64,000 nt of DNA from the NCBI RefSeq assembly GCF_943193205.1, contig NZ_CALPDD010000004.1, forward strand, positions 62,001 to 126,000. The letters run 5' to 3'. Made by a program: the position numbers and the translations under genes. This stretch comes from Alistipes muris. GTDB taxonomy: Bacteria > Bacteroidota > Bacteroidia > Bacteroidales > Rikenellaceae. The notes beneath the pieces were generated by a model. That model was not told the origin of the DNA. It searched no databases and worked only from the letters and a program-made list of their open reading frames with translations. This document shows, piece by piece, positions 27,112 to 36,056 of the stretch (positions are counted from its first letter, which is position 1; every line of letters starts with the position of its first letter).

Positions 27112-28428
27112 ATGATCAAACGCATCCTATCGCTCTGCATGGCTTTGCTGGCGGCCGCAGGCGCTTCGGCCCAGCAGGACGCACGCATCGGCCGCACCGA
27201 AGCCGTGCCCTACGACATGCGCCACGACGCCGAAGCCCGCAACCTCGCCGCTTCGGGCCACACCCTCGCTTTCCGGCCCGAGACGACCATCACCGCCGAG
27301 GGACCGCTCTGCGCCGTCATGGAGCAGCAGACCGAAATCCCCTATGTCTGGACCGACGGATGCGTCTACCTCCATATCGAGAACGCCCCCACGGCCTATG
27401 CACTGTGGGTCAACGACCGCAGCGTGGCCGAAGTCGACGACCCGCTCACGCCCGCCGAATTCGACCTCTCGCCCTATATCCGGCAGGGCGCCAACGACTT
27501 CAAGCTCCTGATGTTCAACGACCGCGGCCGGCTGGACGCTTCCGACCCCGTGCGCCGCAAGGAATTCGAGGGCAGCTACCTCTACTATCAGAACAAGCGC
27601 TCCATCCGCGACTTCCGGATTGCGCTGGTGCCCGATTCGCTCGGCCGCAACTTCGCCATGCTCGACCTGCAAATCGTCGCGCAGAACATGTTCAACTACG
27701 ACGAAAAGGTCGAGGTCGGCTACGACATCTATTCGCCGCAGGGCAAGCTGCTGGAATTCGACATCCGCGAGACGGTCATCCCCGGCCGCTCGGCCGACAC
27801 GGTGCGGTTCTCGCCCTTCATCTACCACGCCTACGAAAACAAGTGGGAACCCTCGGCCAAGAATCCGCCGCTCTACAAGGTCATGCTTTTCACCCGCCGC
27901 GACGGCACCTACAAGGAATACATGCCGCTGAAAATCGGCTTCGGCCCGGCCGAATTCGCCGACGGACGGTTCACCCGCTTCGGCAAGCCGCTGCAACTCA
28001 ACATCGCCCGCTACAACGCCGCGGCCGACGCCAAGACGACCGCCGCCCAGCTGCAAACGCTCCGCAAGCAAGGCTACAACACCCTCGCGCCGGACTATCC
28101 GCAACCGGAATGGTTCTACGGGCTCTGCGACCAGCTGGGGCTGCAAGTCATCGACCGGGCCAACATCCACGCCCCCGAACAGCGCGACAACCGCCGGGTA
28201 GGCGGCACGCCCTCCAACGACCCGGCGCTGGCCGACGAATATCTGGAACGCGTGCAGGCCATGTACTACCGCTCGCGCAACCACACCTGCGTCATCGCCT
28301 ACGCCCTGGGCGGCGAAGCGGGCAACGGCTACTGCATGTACAAGGCCTACCAATGGCTCAAGGAAGCCGAACCTTCACGCCCGGTCATCTGCGCCGATGC
28401 CGACGGCGAATGGAATACGGACTTATAA
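27112..28428 (+). CDS. GH2-like secreted protein with truncated catalytic domain
   Basis: 438 residues from the ATG at 27112, which gives a clean signal peptide (ASA-QQD). Layout of family 2 glycoside hydrolases: an N-terminal jelly-roll (LHIENAPTAYALWVNDRSV..., FDLSPYIRQGANDFKLLMF), an immunoglobulin-like domain (about 165-290) and the start of a TIM barrel. The barrel keeps the acid/base Glu402 in ALGGEAGNG but ends 36 residues later, before the strand that would carry the nucleophile. Catalysis by the normal mechanism therefore seems impossible; it may bind glycans. Downstream, rlmH starts 7 bases after its stop. Confidence 0.7.
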   Translation: MIKRILSLCMALLAAAGASAQQDARIGRTEAVPYDMRHDAEARNLAASGHTLAFRPETTITAEGPLCAVMEQQTEIPYVWTDGCVYLHIENAPTAYALWVNDRSVAEVDDPLTPAEFDLSPYIRQGANDFKLLMFNDRGRLDASDPVRRKEFEGSYLYYQNKRSIRDFRIALVPDSLGRNFAMLDLQIVAQNMFNYDEKVEVGYDIYSPQGKLLEFDIRETVIPGRSADTVRFSPFIYHAYENKWEPSAKNPPLYKVMLFTRRDGTYKEYMPLKIGFGPAEFADGRFTRFGKPLQLNIARYNAAADAKTTAAQLQTLRKQGYNTLAPDYPQPEWFYGLCDQLGLQVIDRANIHAPEQRDNRRVGGTPSNDPALADEYLERVQAMYYRSRNHTCVIAYALGGEAGNGYCMYKAYQWLKEAEPSRPVICADADGEWNTDL

Positions 28429-28435
28429 GGGTGAA

Positions 28436-28909
28436 ATGACCTTAGAACTGATCGTCATAGGCAAAACCGACTCGCAGGAGGTGGCCGCGCTGGTGGAACT
28501 GTACGCCCGGCGCGTGAACCACTATTGCAAGTTCTCGCTCACGGTCCTGCCCGACGTGCGCGACACCAAGAAACTGACGGCCCGCCAGCAATCCACGGCC
28601 GAGGGCGCCGCCATCCTGCGCCAGCTCTCCGAGGGCGATTTCGTGGTTCTGCTGGACGAGCGGGGCGAGGAGATGCGCTCCGTCGAATTCGCCTGCTGGC
28701 TCCAGAAACGGATGAACAGCGGCGTCAAGCGGCTGGTCATGGTCATCGGCGGCCCCTACGGCTTTTCCGACGAGGTCTACGCCCGCGCCGACGCCCGGCT
28801 CTCGCTCTCACGCATGACTTTTTCGCACCAAATCGTGCGGGCCATCTTCGCCGAGCAGATTTACCGCGCGTTCACTATCCTCAACAACGAACCCTACCAC
28901 CACGAATAA
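28436..28909 (+). CDS. rlmH: 23S rRNA pseudouridine-1915 N3-methyltransferase
   Basis: 157 residues, the usual size. SPOUT-class fold with the C-terminal knot: VMVIGGPYGFSDEVYARAD, LSLSRMTFSHQIVRAIFAEQIYRA and the terminal NNEPYHHE, all diagnostic of RlmH. It methylates pseudouridine 1915 in helix 69 of the large subunit, using SAM. The ATG at 28436 was chosen over an upstream in-frame Met inside the preceding gene. The TonB receptor gene starts one base after its stop. Confidence 0.96.
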   Translation: MTLELIVIGKTDSQEVAALVELYARRVNHYCKFSLTVLPDVRDTKKLTARQQSTAEGAAILRQLSEGDFVVLLDERGEEMRSVEFACWLQKRMNSGVKRLVMVIGGPYGFSDEVYARADARLSLSRMTFSHQIVRAIFAEQIYRAFTILNNEPYHHE

Positions 28910-28910
28910 G

Positions 28911-31163
28911 ATGCGCCTGCTGTCGACCATGCTGCTGCTCTGCACCGCCCTGCCGCCGACTGCCCGTGCGGCGGCCCGGCACACCGATGCCGACACGACC
29001 ATCCTGGTCGACAGGGTGCAGGTCACGGCCATCAAGCAGGGCACGGTGCTCCGCTCGCAGCCCGTCGCGGCCACCATCCTCGGCAGCCGGGTGCTCGAAG
29101 GCAGCCACGTCGGCGCCGTGAAGCACCTTTCGCAGCGGGTGCCCAACCTCCACATCCCCGACTACGGTTCGCGCATGACCTCGTCGGTCTACGTCCGCGG
29201 GCTCGGGGCCCGTATCGACCAGCCCGTCATGGGGATGAACGTCGACAACGTGCCCGTGATGAACAAGGACTGCTACGACACCGAGCTCTCCGACGTCGAG
29301 CGGATCGAAATCCTGCGCGGCCCCCAGTCGACCCTCTACGGCCGCAATACGATGGGCGGCGTCATCAATATCTACACCCGCTCGCCCCTCGCCTACCAGG
29401 GCACCCGCCTGTCGGCCGAATACGGCTCGGGCAACACATGGCGCCTGCGCGCTTCGACCTACCACAAGTTCGGCGACAGCTTCGGCATCGCCCTTGCGGG
29501 TTTCTACACCCGTTCCGACGGTTTCTTCCCGAACCTCGCCACGGACCGCAACTGCGACGGTGAGCAGATGGGCGGCGGGCGTTTCAAACTGCAATGGCGC
29601 GGCAAAAACGGGCTGCGCATCGACAACACGCTGGCGTTCTCGCTGCTCGACCAGGGCGGCTATCCCTACGCCTACATCGGTCCGGAAATCGTGCGCGACG
29701 GGCAGACCGTCATCCGCCCCGGCGAAATCCGCTACAACGACCCCGCAGGCTACCGCCGCACGACCCTCAGTGACGGGCTCACCCTCCGCTTCGAGGCCGG
29801 CCGCTGCTCCCTCTCGTCGATTACCGCCTACCACTATTCCGACGACGCCATGACGCTCGACCAGGATTTCCTGCCCCTCTCCTACTTCACGCTCCGGCAG
29901 GCCCGCACCGAGCACACGTTTTCGCAAGAGCTCGTCGTCCGCTCGCGCGACGAAGGGCGTTACCGCTGGCTCGCCGGGCTGTTCGGCTTCTACCGCCGTT
30001 CGGCGATGGACGCCCCCGTGCTTTTCAAGCGCGACGGCATCGAGGAGCTGATTCTGCGCAACGCCAACTCCGGCCCCGTCTTCCGCTACGACACCGACGC
30101 CGAAGAGCTGCTGCTCTCGTCGGATTTCCGCAATCCCGCTTTCGGTGCCGCGCTCTACCACGAATCGAGCTTCCGGCTCGGCCGCTGGACCCTCACCGCC
30201 GGCATCCGGGCCGACTTCGAGCACACCCGCCTGCACTACCGCAGCCGCGCGAAGTTCGACTATTCGCTCAGCATCTCGGGCGGTCCTGCGGGACAGCACA
30301 CGGCCGCCATCGACGACCGCAGCACCCTGAAGCGTTCCTACCTGCAACTTCTGCCCAAAGCCACCGTTCTATACAGCTTCGACGAAGTGCGCAACCTCTA
30401 CTTCTCCATCGCCAAAGGCTACAAGGCAGGCGGATTCAACACCCAGCTTTTCTCCGACATTCTGCAAGAAAAGCTCAAGGCTCAAATGGCTTCGGGCGTC
30501 GACGACACCGACCCCGGGCTCATGTCCTACCGTCCCGAAAAAAGCTGGAATTTCGAGCTGGGCGGCCACTTCTCCTGCGCCCAGGGCATCCTGCGGGGCG
30601 ATTTCGCCCTTTTCTGGATTCTCTGCCGCGACCAGCAGCTCACCGTCTTTCCCGCGGGCAGCTCCACGGGGCGCATGATGACCAACGCCGGGCGCTCGCG
30701 TTCGCTCGGCGGCGAGCTGTCGCTCCAAATCCTGCCCCACCGCAACGTGGTGCTCGACGCCGCCTACGGCTACACCGACGCCCGTTTCGTGCGCTACGAC
30801 AACGGACACTCCAACTTCAGCGGCAACCGCATCCCCTACGCGCCCGGGCACACGCTCTCTTTGGGCGCCGAATGGAGCATTCCCACGGGCGCCGGCTGGC
30901 TCCACGAAGTGGTCCTTCACGCCGGGGTCCGCGGCACGGGACCCATTTGCTGGGACGAAGCCAACACGCTGCGGCAGGATTTCTACCTCCTGCCCGACGC
31001 TTCGGTTTCGCTGCGCCACAGCCGCTATGCCCTCGATTTCTGGGGCCGCAACCTCACCGACACGCGCCACGACGTCTTCTGGTTCAAGTCCATGGGCAAC
31101 GAGTTCGTCCAGCGCGGACGTCCCCGCACCTTAGGCGTCACCCTCTCCATCCGCATCAACTAA
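28911..31163 (+). CDS. TonB-dependent receptor
   Basis: 750 residues. Signal peptide (ARA-AAR), a TonB-box-like start (ILVDRVQVTA), a plug domain of about residues 40-160 (LSQRVPNLHI, DVERIEILRGPQSTLYGRNTMGGVINI), then a 22-strand-type barrel ending in GVTLSIRIN. It lacks the carboxypeptidase-like and STN domains of SusC, so it belongs to the siderophore/vitamin receptor class rather than to a glycan locus. The plug contains a four-residue Cys region NKDCYDT. Substrate unknown. The next gene encodes a small lipoprotein that could be its partner. Confidence 0.88.
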   Translation: MRLLSTMLLLCTALPPTARAAARHTDADTTILVDRVQVTAIKQGTVLRSQPVAATILGSRVLEGSHVGAVKHLSQRVPNLHIPDYGSRMTSSVYVRGLGARIDQPVMGMNVDNVPVMNKDCYDTELSDVERIEILRGPQSTLYGRNTMGGVINIYTRSPLAYQGTRLSAEYGSGNTWRLRASTYHKFGDSFGIALAGFYTRSDGFFPNLATDRNCDGEQMGGGRFKLQWRGKNGLRIDNTLAFSLLDQGGYPYAYIGPEIVRDGQTVIRPGEIRYNDPAGYRRTTLSDGLTLRFEAGRCSLSSITAYHYSDDAMTLDQDFLPLSYFTLRQARTEHTFSQELVVRSRDEGRYRWLAGLFGFYRRSAMDAPVLFKRDGIEELILRNANSGPVFRYDTDAEELLLSSDFRNPAFGAALYHESSFRLGRWTLTAGIRADFEHTRLHYRSRAKFDYSLSISGGPAGQHTAAIDDRSTLKRSYLQLLPKATVLYSFDEVRNLYFSIAKGYKAGGFNTQLFSDILQEKLKAQMASGVDDTDPGLMSYRPEKSWNFELGGHFSCAQGILRGDFALFWILCRDQQLTVFPAGSSTGRMMTNAGRSRSLGGELSLQILPHRNVVLDAAYGYTDARFVRYDNGHSNFSGNRIPYAPGHTLSLGAEWSIPTGAGWLHEVVLHAGVRGTGPICWDEANTLRQDFYLLPDASVSLRHSRYALDFWGRNLTDTRHDVFWFKSMGNEFVQRGRPRTLGVTLSIRIN

Positions 31164-31176
31164 AAACAAAACCGAT

Positions 31177-31710
31177 ATGCAAAAGTTCCTTCTGTTCGCC
31201 TTCGCGCTTCTCACATTGAGCGCCTGCAACGACAGCGATTCGGACGAAATCCGCTTCGCTACTGAAAACACCGCCATCGTCGACGGCAGTCTGACGGGCA
31301 TCAACCTCCATTTCCTCGGCACCTCGGTCGCCACGGCCCCCGACGGCACAGCCTACACCGACAGCTCCGCCCGCTTCGAGTTCGCAGGCGGCAGCGAAAA
31401 ACTGACCCTCTACATGCACGGCACCCGTTTTGCAGCCGCCATGCCCGCCTTCAATATGCGTCTTTTCAACGTTCCCTACACCCCGGGCGAGGGGGCCGCG
31501 CTTTCGTTCTTGCTTCCGACCGTCGTTCCCGATGTCTACCTATCTAATGCAGTCGGGGGAGGGTTCAGCTACCAACCATTGCCCGCCTACACCCTCACCA
31601 ACGTCGAGGGTTCCATCAACGGTATCGACTGCCGCGTCGCATTCTCGTGCAACGTTCCCAAACTGGGCGCCTACCGCGTTGAATACCAAGGGAAACTGCT
31701 CGCACGATAA
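31177..31710 (+). CDS. Small lipoprotein next to TonB receptor
   Basis: 177 residues. Lipobox LSAC (Cys17). The mature part is all-beta in character (SLTGINLHFLGT..., ARFEFAGGSEKLTLYMHGTRF, VEGSINGIDCRVAFSCN, GAYRVEYQGKLLAR) and resembles calycin-like DUF4840-type lipoproteins; I am not certain of the family. The position 13 bases after a TonB-dependent receptor gene suggests a surface ligand-capture partner, in the way HmuY serves HmuR, but no metal or haem ligands are identifiable. Confidence 0.6.
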   Translation: MQKFLLFAFALLTLSACNDSDSDEIRFATENTAIVDGSLTGINLHFLGTSVATAPDGTAYTDSSARFEFAGGSEKLTLYMHGTRFAAAMPAFNMRLFNVPYTPGEGAALSFLLPTVVPDVYLSNAVGGGFSYQPLPAYTLTNVEGSINGIDCRVAFSCNVPKLGAYRVEYQGKLLAR

Positions 31711-31771
31711 CCGACCCTGCCCTTTGCGCAGACCGCATCCGCCAACAACCGAACATTCAATTCAAACAACC

Positions 31772-32626
31772 ATGAAACCCGAATACAGACCTTTCGTCGA
31801 AGAGTTGATCGAACTCTGCATCAAGGAAGACATCGGCGACGGCGACCACACGTCGCTCTGCTGCATCCCGGCCGACGAACACGGCCGCATGCGCCTGCTG
31901 TGCAAGCAGGAGGGAACCATCGCAGGCATCGAAATCGCCGAACTGGTGCTCCGGCGGCTCGACCCCGGCGTGAAGTTCGAGCAGCTGCTCCGCGACGGCG
32001 ACCGTGTGAAGCCCGGCGACGTGGCGTTCTACGTCTCGGGGCGCCTGCGCTCGCTCTTGCAGGCCGAACGCATCCTGCTGAACATCATGCAGCGCATGAG
32101 CGGCGTCGCCACCCAGACCGCCGTCTACGTCGCACGCCTCGAAGGACTGCACACCAAGGTCCTCGACACCCGCAAGACCACGCCCGGCATGCGCGTGCTG
32201 GACAAGATGGCTGTCAAAATCGGCGGCGGCGAGAACCACCGCATGGGGCTTTTCGACATGGTGCTGCTCAAGGACAACCACATCGACTTCGCGGGCGGCA
32301 TCCGCAAGGCCATCCAGGGCGCCCGCGAATACCTCGCCGCCAAGGGCAAGCAGATTCCCATCGAGTGCGAGGTCCGCACCTTAGAGGACATCGACGAGGT
32401 CTTCGCCGCAGGGGGCGCCGACCGCATCATGTTCGACAACTTCTCGCCCGAGTTGACGCGCGAAGCCGTGCGCAGGGTGGCCGGACGCTGCGAAACCGAA
32501 TCGAGCGGCGGCATCACCCTCGACAACCTGCGCCAGTACGCCGAATGCGGCGTCGATTTCATTTCGGTCGGAGCGCTGACCCACCAGATCAAGTCGCTCG
32601 ACATGTCGCTCAAAGCCTGCGAATAA
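31772..32626 (+). CDS. nadC: Nicotinate-nucleotide pyrophosphorylase (carboxylating)
   Basis: 284 residues. Quinolinate phosphoribosyltransferase: EDIGDGDHTS at the start, DTRKTTPGMR (132-141), GGGENHRMGLFDMVLLKDNH (151-170) and ECEVRTLED follow the family closely. It makes nicotinate mononucleotide from quinolinate and PRPP. The ATG at 31772 gives the standard length. The last base of its TAA is the first base of the next gene's ATG. nadA and nadB are not in the window; nadE is at 19059. Confidence 0.95.
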   Translation: MKPEYRPFVEELIELCIKEDIGDGDHTSLCCIPADEHGRMRLLCKQEGTIAGIEIAELVLRRLDPGVKFEQLLRDGDRVKPGDVAFYVSGRLRSLLQAERILLNIMQRMSGVATQTAVYVARLEGLHTKVLDTRKTTPGMRVLDKMAVKIGGGENHRMGLFDMVLLKDNHIDFAGGIRKAIQGAREYLAAKGKQIPIECEVRTLEDIDEVFAAGGADRIMFDNFSPELTREAVRRVAGRCETESSGGITLDNLRQYAECGVDFISVGALTHQIKSLDMSLKACE

Positions 32627-34545
32627 TGCAACGTCTGCTCCACACTCCGCTGGCGCTGCTCCTGCGGCGCATCCTGACGCTCTACGTCGTGCTGTGGCTC
32701 TGCCGCCTCCTTTTCTACTCCTACAACCACGTGCAGTTGGGCGCCATCGGCTGGCCGGAGGTCGGGGCGCTGCTGCGCGGGGCGCTGCTTTTCGACACGG
32801 CGTCGGTGCTCTATGCCAACGCGCTGTTCGTCGTGCTCTCGCTGCTGCCGTTTGAGTTCTGCTGCGGCCCGCGCTACCAGAAAATGCTGTTCTGGTACTA
32901 TACCGTCGTCAATTTCGTGCTGATCGTCGCCGCCAACCTGGCCGATGCCGTCTACTTCCACTATACGCAGAAGCGCATCACGGCCGACGAGTTTCTTTTC
33001 GCCGACAACGACAACTCGCTCCTGCTGGTTTTCAAGTTCATGGGCGAAAACTGGCCCCTGCTGCTCGCCGCCCTCGCGCTCGGCGTCCTGCTGGTCATCG
33101 GCTTCGGCCGCCGCACCCGCTGCGAATCGATCCTCAACCCCGGCTGGAGCTACTACACGCTGAGCACCGTCACCCTCTGCCTGGCCGCGGGGCTCTCGAT
33201 AGCCGGCATCCGGGGAGGGGTCACGCGCGCCACACGGCCCATCACCCTCTCCAATGCCACCCTCTACACCCCCGACCCGGGCAAGGCCAACCTGATTCTG
33301 AGCAACCCGTTCTGCCTCCTGCGGACCATCGGCCACAGCGGCAAGGTCCGCTATCGCAAGGATTTCTCCGAGGAGCGGCTGCAGGAGCTGTTCTCGCCCG
33401 AGCACCGGCCTGCCGCCGATTCGGTGCGGAACGTCGCGGCCGACACCCTCCGCGGGGCGCTTCGCGGCCGCAACGTCCTAATTTTCATCCTCGAAAGCAT
33501 GTCGGCCGAGCACTCGGCCCACCTGCGGCCCGACCTCTACGCCGACCGCCCCGAGCAGGGTTTCACGCCGTTCCTCGATTCGCTCATGCGCTCCGGACTG
33601 ACGTTCCGCCGCATGTATGCCAACGGCACGCGGTCGATTCAGGCCATGCCCTCCGTCCTGGGCAGCATCCCCTCGTTCAAGACGCCTTTCGTGCTGATGC
33701 CGCAGGCGCTCGGCCGGAGCCGCCAGCTACCCGCCATCCTCGCGGAGCAGGGCTATTCCACCCTCTTCTTCTGCGGTTCGGAACGCGGTTCGATGGGCTT
33801 CGGGGCCTACGCCCGCTCGGCCGGGGTCGAACGGCTGGTCAGCCGCGAAGACTACGAAAAGGCCCACGGCACGAACGACTTCGACGGCTACTGGGGCATC
33901 TGGGACGAAGAATTCCTCCAGTTCGCAGGCGAAGAACTGCGGACGGTCGCACAGCCTTTCTTCGCCACCCTTTTCACCCTCTCGGCCCACCACCCGTTCG
34001 TGGTTCCCGAACGCTATGCCACGGCGCTGCCCGAGGGTTACACCCGCATCCACAAGGGAATCGCCTACGACGACATGGCTTTCCGCCGTTTCTTCGCCCG
34101 CTTCGGCCACGAGAAGTGGTTCCGCAACACGCTTTTCGTCTTCGTAGCCGACCACGTTTCGTCGGAGAAGTTCGCCCCCGAAAGCCGCGAATACCCGGGC
34201 AGCCACCACATCGTCGGCTTCCTCTACACCCCCGACGGTGCCTTGCAGGGCGAAATCGGCGAAGTGACCCAGCAGCTGGACATCATGCCGACGGTCCTGG
34301 GGCTTCTCGGCAACGATCAGCCTTATTTCGCTTTCGGGCGCGACCTGCTCGGCGAGCCGGACCGTCCCCGCTGGGCCCTCTCCTACGACGGGCAGTTCCG
34401 CGCCTGGACCGACCGCGGTCCGGTGGAGTTCGACGACGCGCTCCCGCCCGCACCCACCGAAAGTGCAATGCAGCAGCGTTACCGCGCACTGGTCCAGCAG
34501 TACTACTCCCATATCGAACGCAAAAGCTACGTCGTCGATGATTGA
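32626..34545 (+). CDS. Lipoteichoic-acid-synthase-like membrane sulfatase
   Basis: 639 residues. Four or five N-terminal membrane helices (up to about residue 200), then a periplasmic alkaline-phosphatase/sulfatase-type domain: Glu290 in FILESMS, the nucleophile Thr335 in YANGTRSIQAMPS, FFCGSERGSMGFG, TLSAHHPF and FVADHVSS. This is the LtaS/MdoB family layout, which transfers phosphoglycerol or phosphoethanolamine groups to envelope glycans or lipids. In a Gram-negative organism without teichoic acids the acceptor is unknown. It overlaps nadC by one base and the next gene by eight, so the three are translationally coupled. Confidence 0.88.
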   Translation: MQRLLHTPLALLLRRILTLYVVLWLCRLLFYSYNHVQLGAIGWPEVGALLRGALLFDTASVLYANALFVVLSLLPFEFCCGPRYQKMLFWYYTVVNFVLIVAANLADAVYFHYTQKRITADEFLFADNDNSLLLVFKFMGENWPLLLAALALGVLLVIGFGRRTRCESILNPGWSYYTLSTVTLCLAAGLSIAGIRGGVTRATRPITLSNATLYTPDPGKANLILSNPFCLLRTIGHSGKVRYRKDFSEERLQELFSPEHRPAADSVRNVAADTLRGALRGRNVLIFILESMSAEHSAHLRPDLYADRPEQGFTPFLDSLMRSGLTFRRMYANGTRSIQAMPSVLGSIPSFKTPFVLMPQALGRSRQLPAILAEQGYSTLFFCGSERGSMGFGAYARSAGVERLVSREDYEKAHGTNDFDGYWGIWDEEFLQFAGEELRTVAQPFFATLFTLSAHHPFVVPERYATALPEGYTRIHKGIAYDDMAFRRFFARFGHEKWFRNTLFVFVADHVSSEKFAPESREYPGSHHIVGFLYTPDGALQGEIGEVTQQLDIMPTVLGLLGNDQPYFAFGRDLLGEPDRPRWALSYDGQFRAWTDRGPVEFDDALPPAPTESAMQQRYRALVQQYYSHIERKSYVVDD

Positions 34546-35932
34546 GTTCCGCCCCGTCCGGCTCGAAGACCGCGCGGCCATCGAGCGGTTCACCCTCCCG
34601 TCGGACATCCGCAACTGCGACCTCGCTTTCGCCAACATGTTCTGCTGGCAGACGGTCTACCGCAGTTCGTGGGCCGTGGTCGAAGGGTTTCTGGTCGTCC
34701 GGTTCCACATCGGCGGCGGCACCCGCATCGGCTACATGCAGCCCGTCGGCGAGGGCGACTTCACCCGCATCGTTCCGGCGCTGAAAGCCGATGCCCGTGC
34801 CCTCGGACAGCGGCTGCGGCTCATCGGGCTGACCGACCAGGGGCGCGAACTGCTCCGCCGCAGCTGCCCCGGAGCATTCGCGTTCCACTCCGACCGGGCG
34901 TCCGAAGACTACATCTACCGCGCCGACGAACTGCGCGAGCTGCCGGGCCGCCGCTATCAGCCCAAGCGCAACCACATCAACCGCTTCACAGCGACCTGCC
35001 CCGACTTCCGCTACGAGGAGCTCACGCCCGACCGTTTCGCCGAGTGCATGACCCTCGAACGCCAGTGGCGCCGGACCCACGAGGGCCACGCCTCCGAGCT
35101 GTGCGCCGAACAGCGGGCCATGCAGCTGGCGTTCGACCATTTCAGTGAACTGGGCCTGCGCGGCGGGTGTCTCTACGTCGGCGAGCGGCTGGCGGCGTTC
35201 ACCTATGGCTCGGCCGTCAACGACCGTACGTTCGTCACCCACGTCGAAAAGGCCGACACGGCGTTCGAGGGGGCTTTCACGGTCATCAACAAACTTTTCG
35301 CCGAGCACCTGCCCCCGCAATTCACCCTCGTCAACCGCGAGGAGGACCTCGGCATCGAGGGGCTCCGCCACGCCAAGCTCTCCTACCATCCGGCCGAACT
35401 GCTGCACAAGTTCGCGGCCATCCGGCTCGACCCCGACGAAGCGGCATGCAAGACGTTGTGGATGAAAGTTTTCGGCGACGGCGACGAGTTCGTCGACACC
35501 TTTCTGATGCGCTATTACGACCGCAGCCGGATGCTCACCGCCCAATGCGAAGGACGCACGGCCGCCATGCTCCATATCCTGCCGTTCGACACCGAGCTGG
35601 GCCGCACGAGCTACATCTACGGCGTGGCCACCGACCCCGAATTCCGCAACCGCGGGCTGGCGTCGCAGCTGATGGAGCAGGCCCTGCAACTATGCGACGA
35701 GCAGGGCGACGATGCCGTTTTCCTCATCCCAACCCCTGGCAGGGAGTGGCTGCGCGGGTTCTACGGCCGCTTCGGATTCGCAGGCTCCCTGCCCGCAGCG
35801 TTCCGCACGCCCGACGGCTTCGACTTCGGCACGGGCAACCCCGCCGCCGACCTCGCCATGCTCCGCCTGCGCAACCCCGCTGCGCCCCTGCCCGAGCAGC
35901 TGATTTGCACTTACAAGCAGGAACACGCATAG
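34538..35932 (+). CDS. DUF2156-GNAT fusion protein
   Basis: 464 residues. Residues 1-295 match DUF2156 (IEFRPVRLEDRAAIERFTLPSD..., YIYRADELRELPGRRYQPKRNHIN, AFTYGSAVNDRTFVTHVEKAD, LVNREEDLGIEGLRHAKLSYHP), related to the aminoacyl-transferring domain of MprF-type lipid flippases. Residues 305-464 are a GNAT acetyltransferase with the acetyl-CoA loop RNRGLAS at about 369-375 and FYGRFGF. Each half is complete. The double domain may modify the same envelope target as the preceding sulfatase-family gene, whose 3' end it overlaps; this is inference. Confidence 0.82.
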   Translation: MIEFRPVRLEDRAAIERFTLPSDIRNCDLAFANMFCWQTVYRSSWAVVEGFLVVRFHIGGGTRIGYMQPVGEGDFTRIVPALKADARALGQRLRLIGLTDQGRELLRRSCPGAFAFHSDRASEDYIYRADELRELPGRRYQPKRNHINRFTATCPDFRYEELTPDRFAECMTLERQWRRTHEGHASELCAEQRAMQLAFDHFSELGLRGGCLYVGERLAAFTYGSAVNDRTFVTHVEKADTAFEGAFTVINKLFAEHLPPQFTLVNREEDLGIEGLRHAKLSYHPAELLHKFAAIRLDPDEAACKTLWMKVFGDGDEFVDTFLMRYYDRSRMLTAQCEGRTAAMLHILPFDTELGRTSYIYGVATDPEFRNRGLASQLMEQALQLCDEQGDDAVFLIPTPGREWLRGFYGRFGFAGSLPAAFRTPDGFDFGTGNPAADLAMLRLRNPAAPLPEQLICTYKQEHA

Positions 35933-35994
35933 CGCATTTTCGGCCCGCATGAATTCCCCGGCAATGGCGAGCGAAACGCCGACGCACCCAACGA

Positions 35995-36022
35995 AAAAGG
36001 CCCGGAGTGCTCCGGGCCTTTT
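35995..36022. terminator. Bidirectional intrinsic terminator
   Basis: AAAAGGCCCGGAG and its complement CTCCGGGCCTTTT (35995-36007, 36010-36022), with T/A tracts on both sides. It ends the rightward nadC-containing operon and can also end the leftward folD transcript, whose stop codon is at 36057. Confidence 0.85.
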
Positions 36023-36056
36023 CTTTCGACTGATTGCTAAAACGTTTTAGCAGCGG

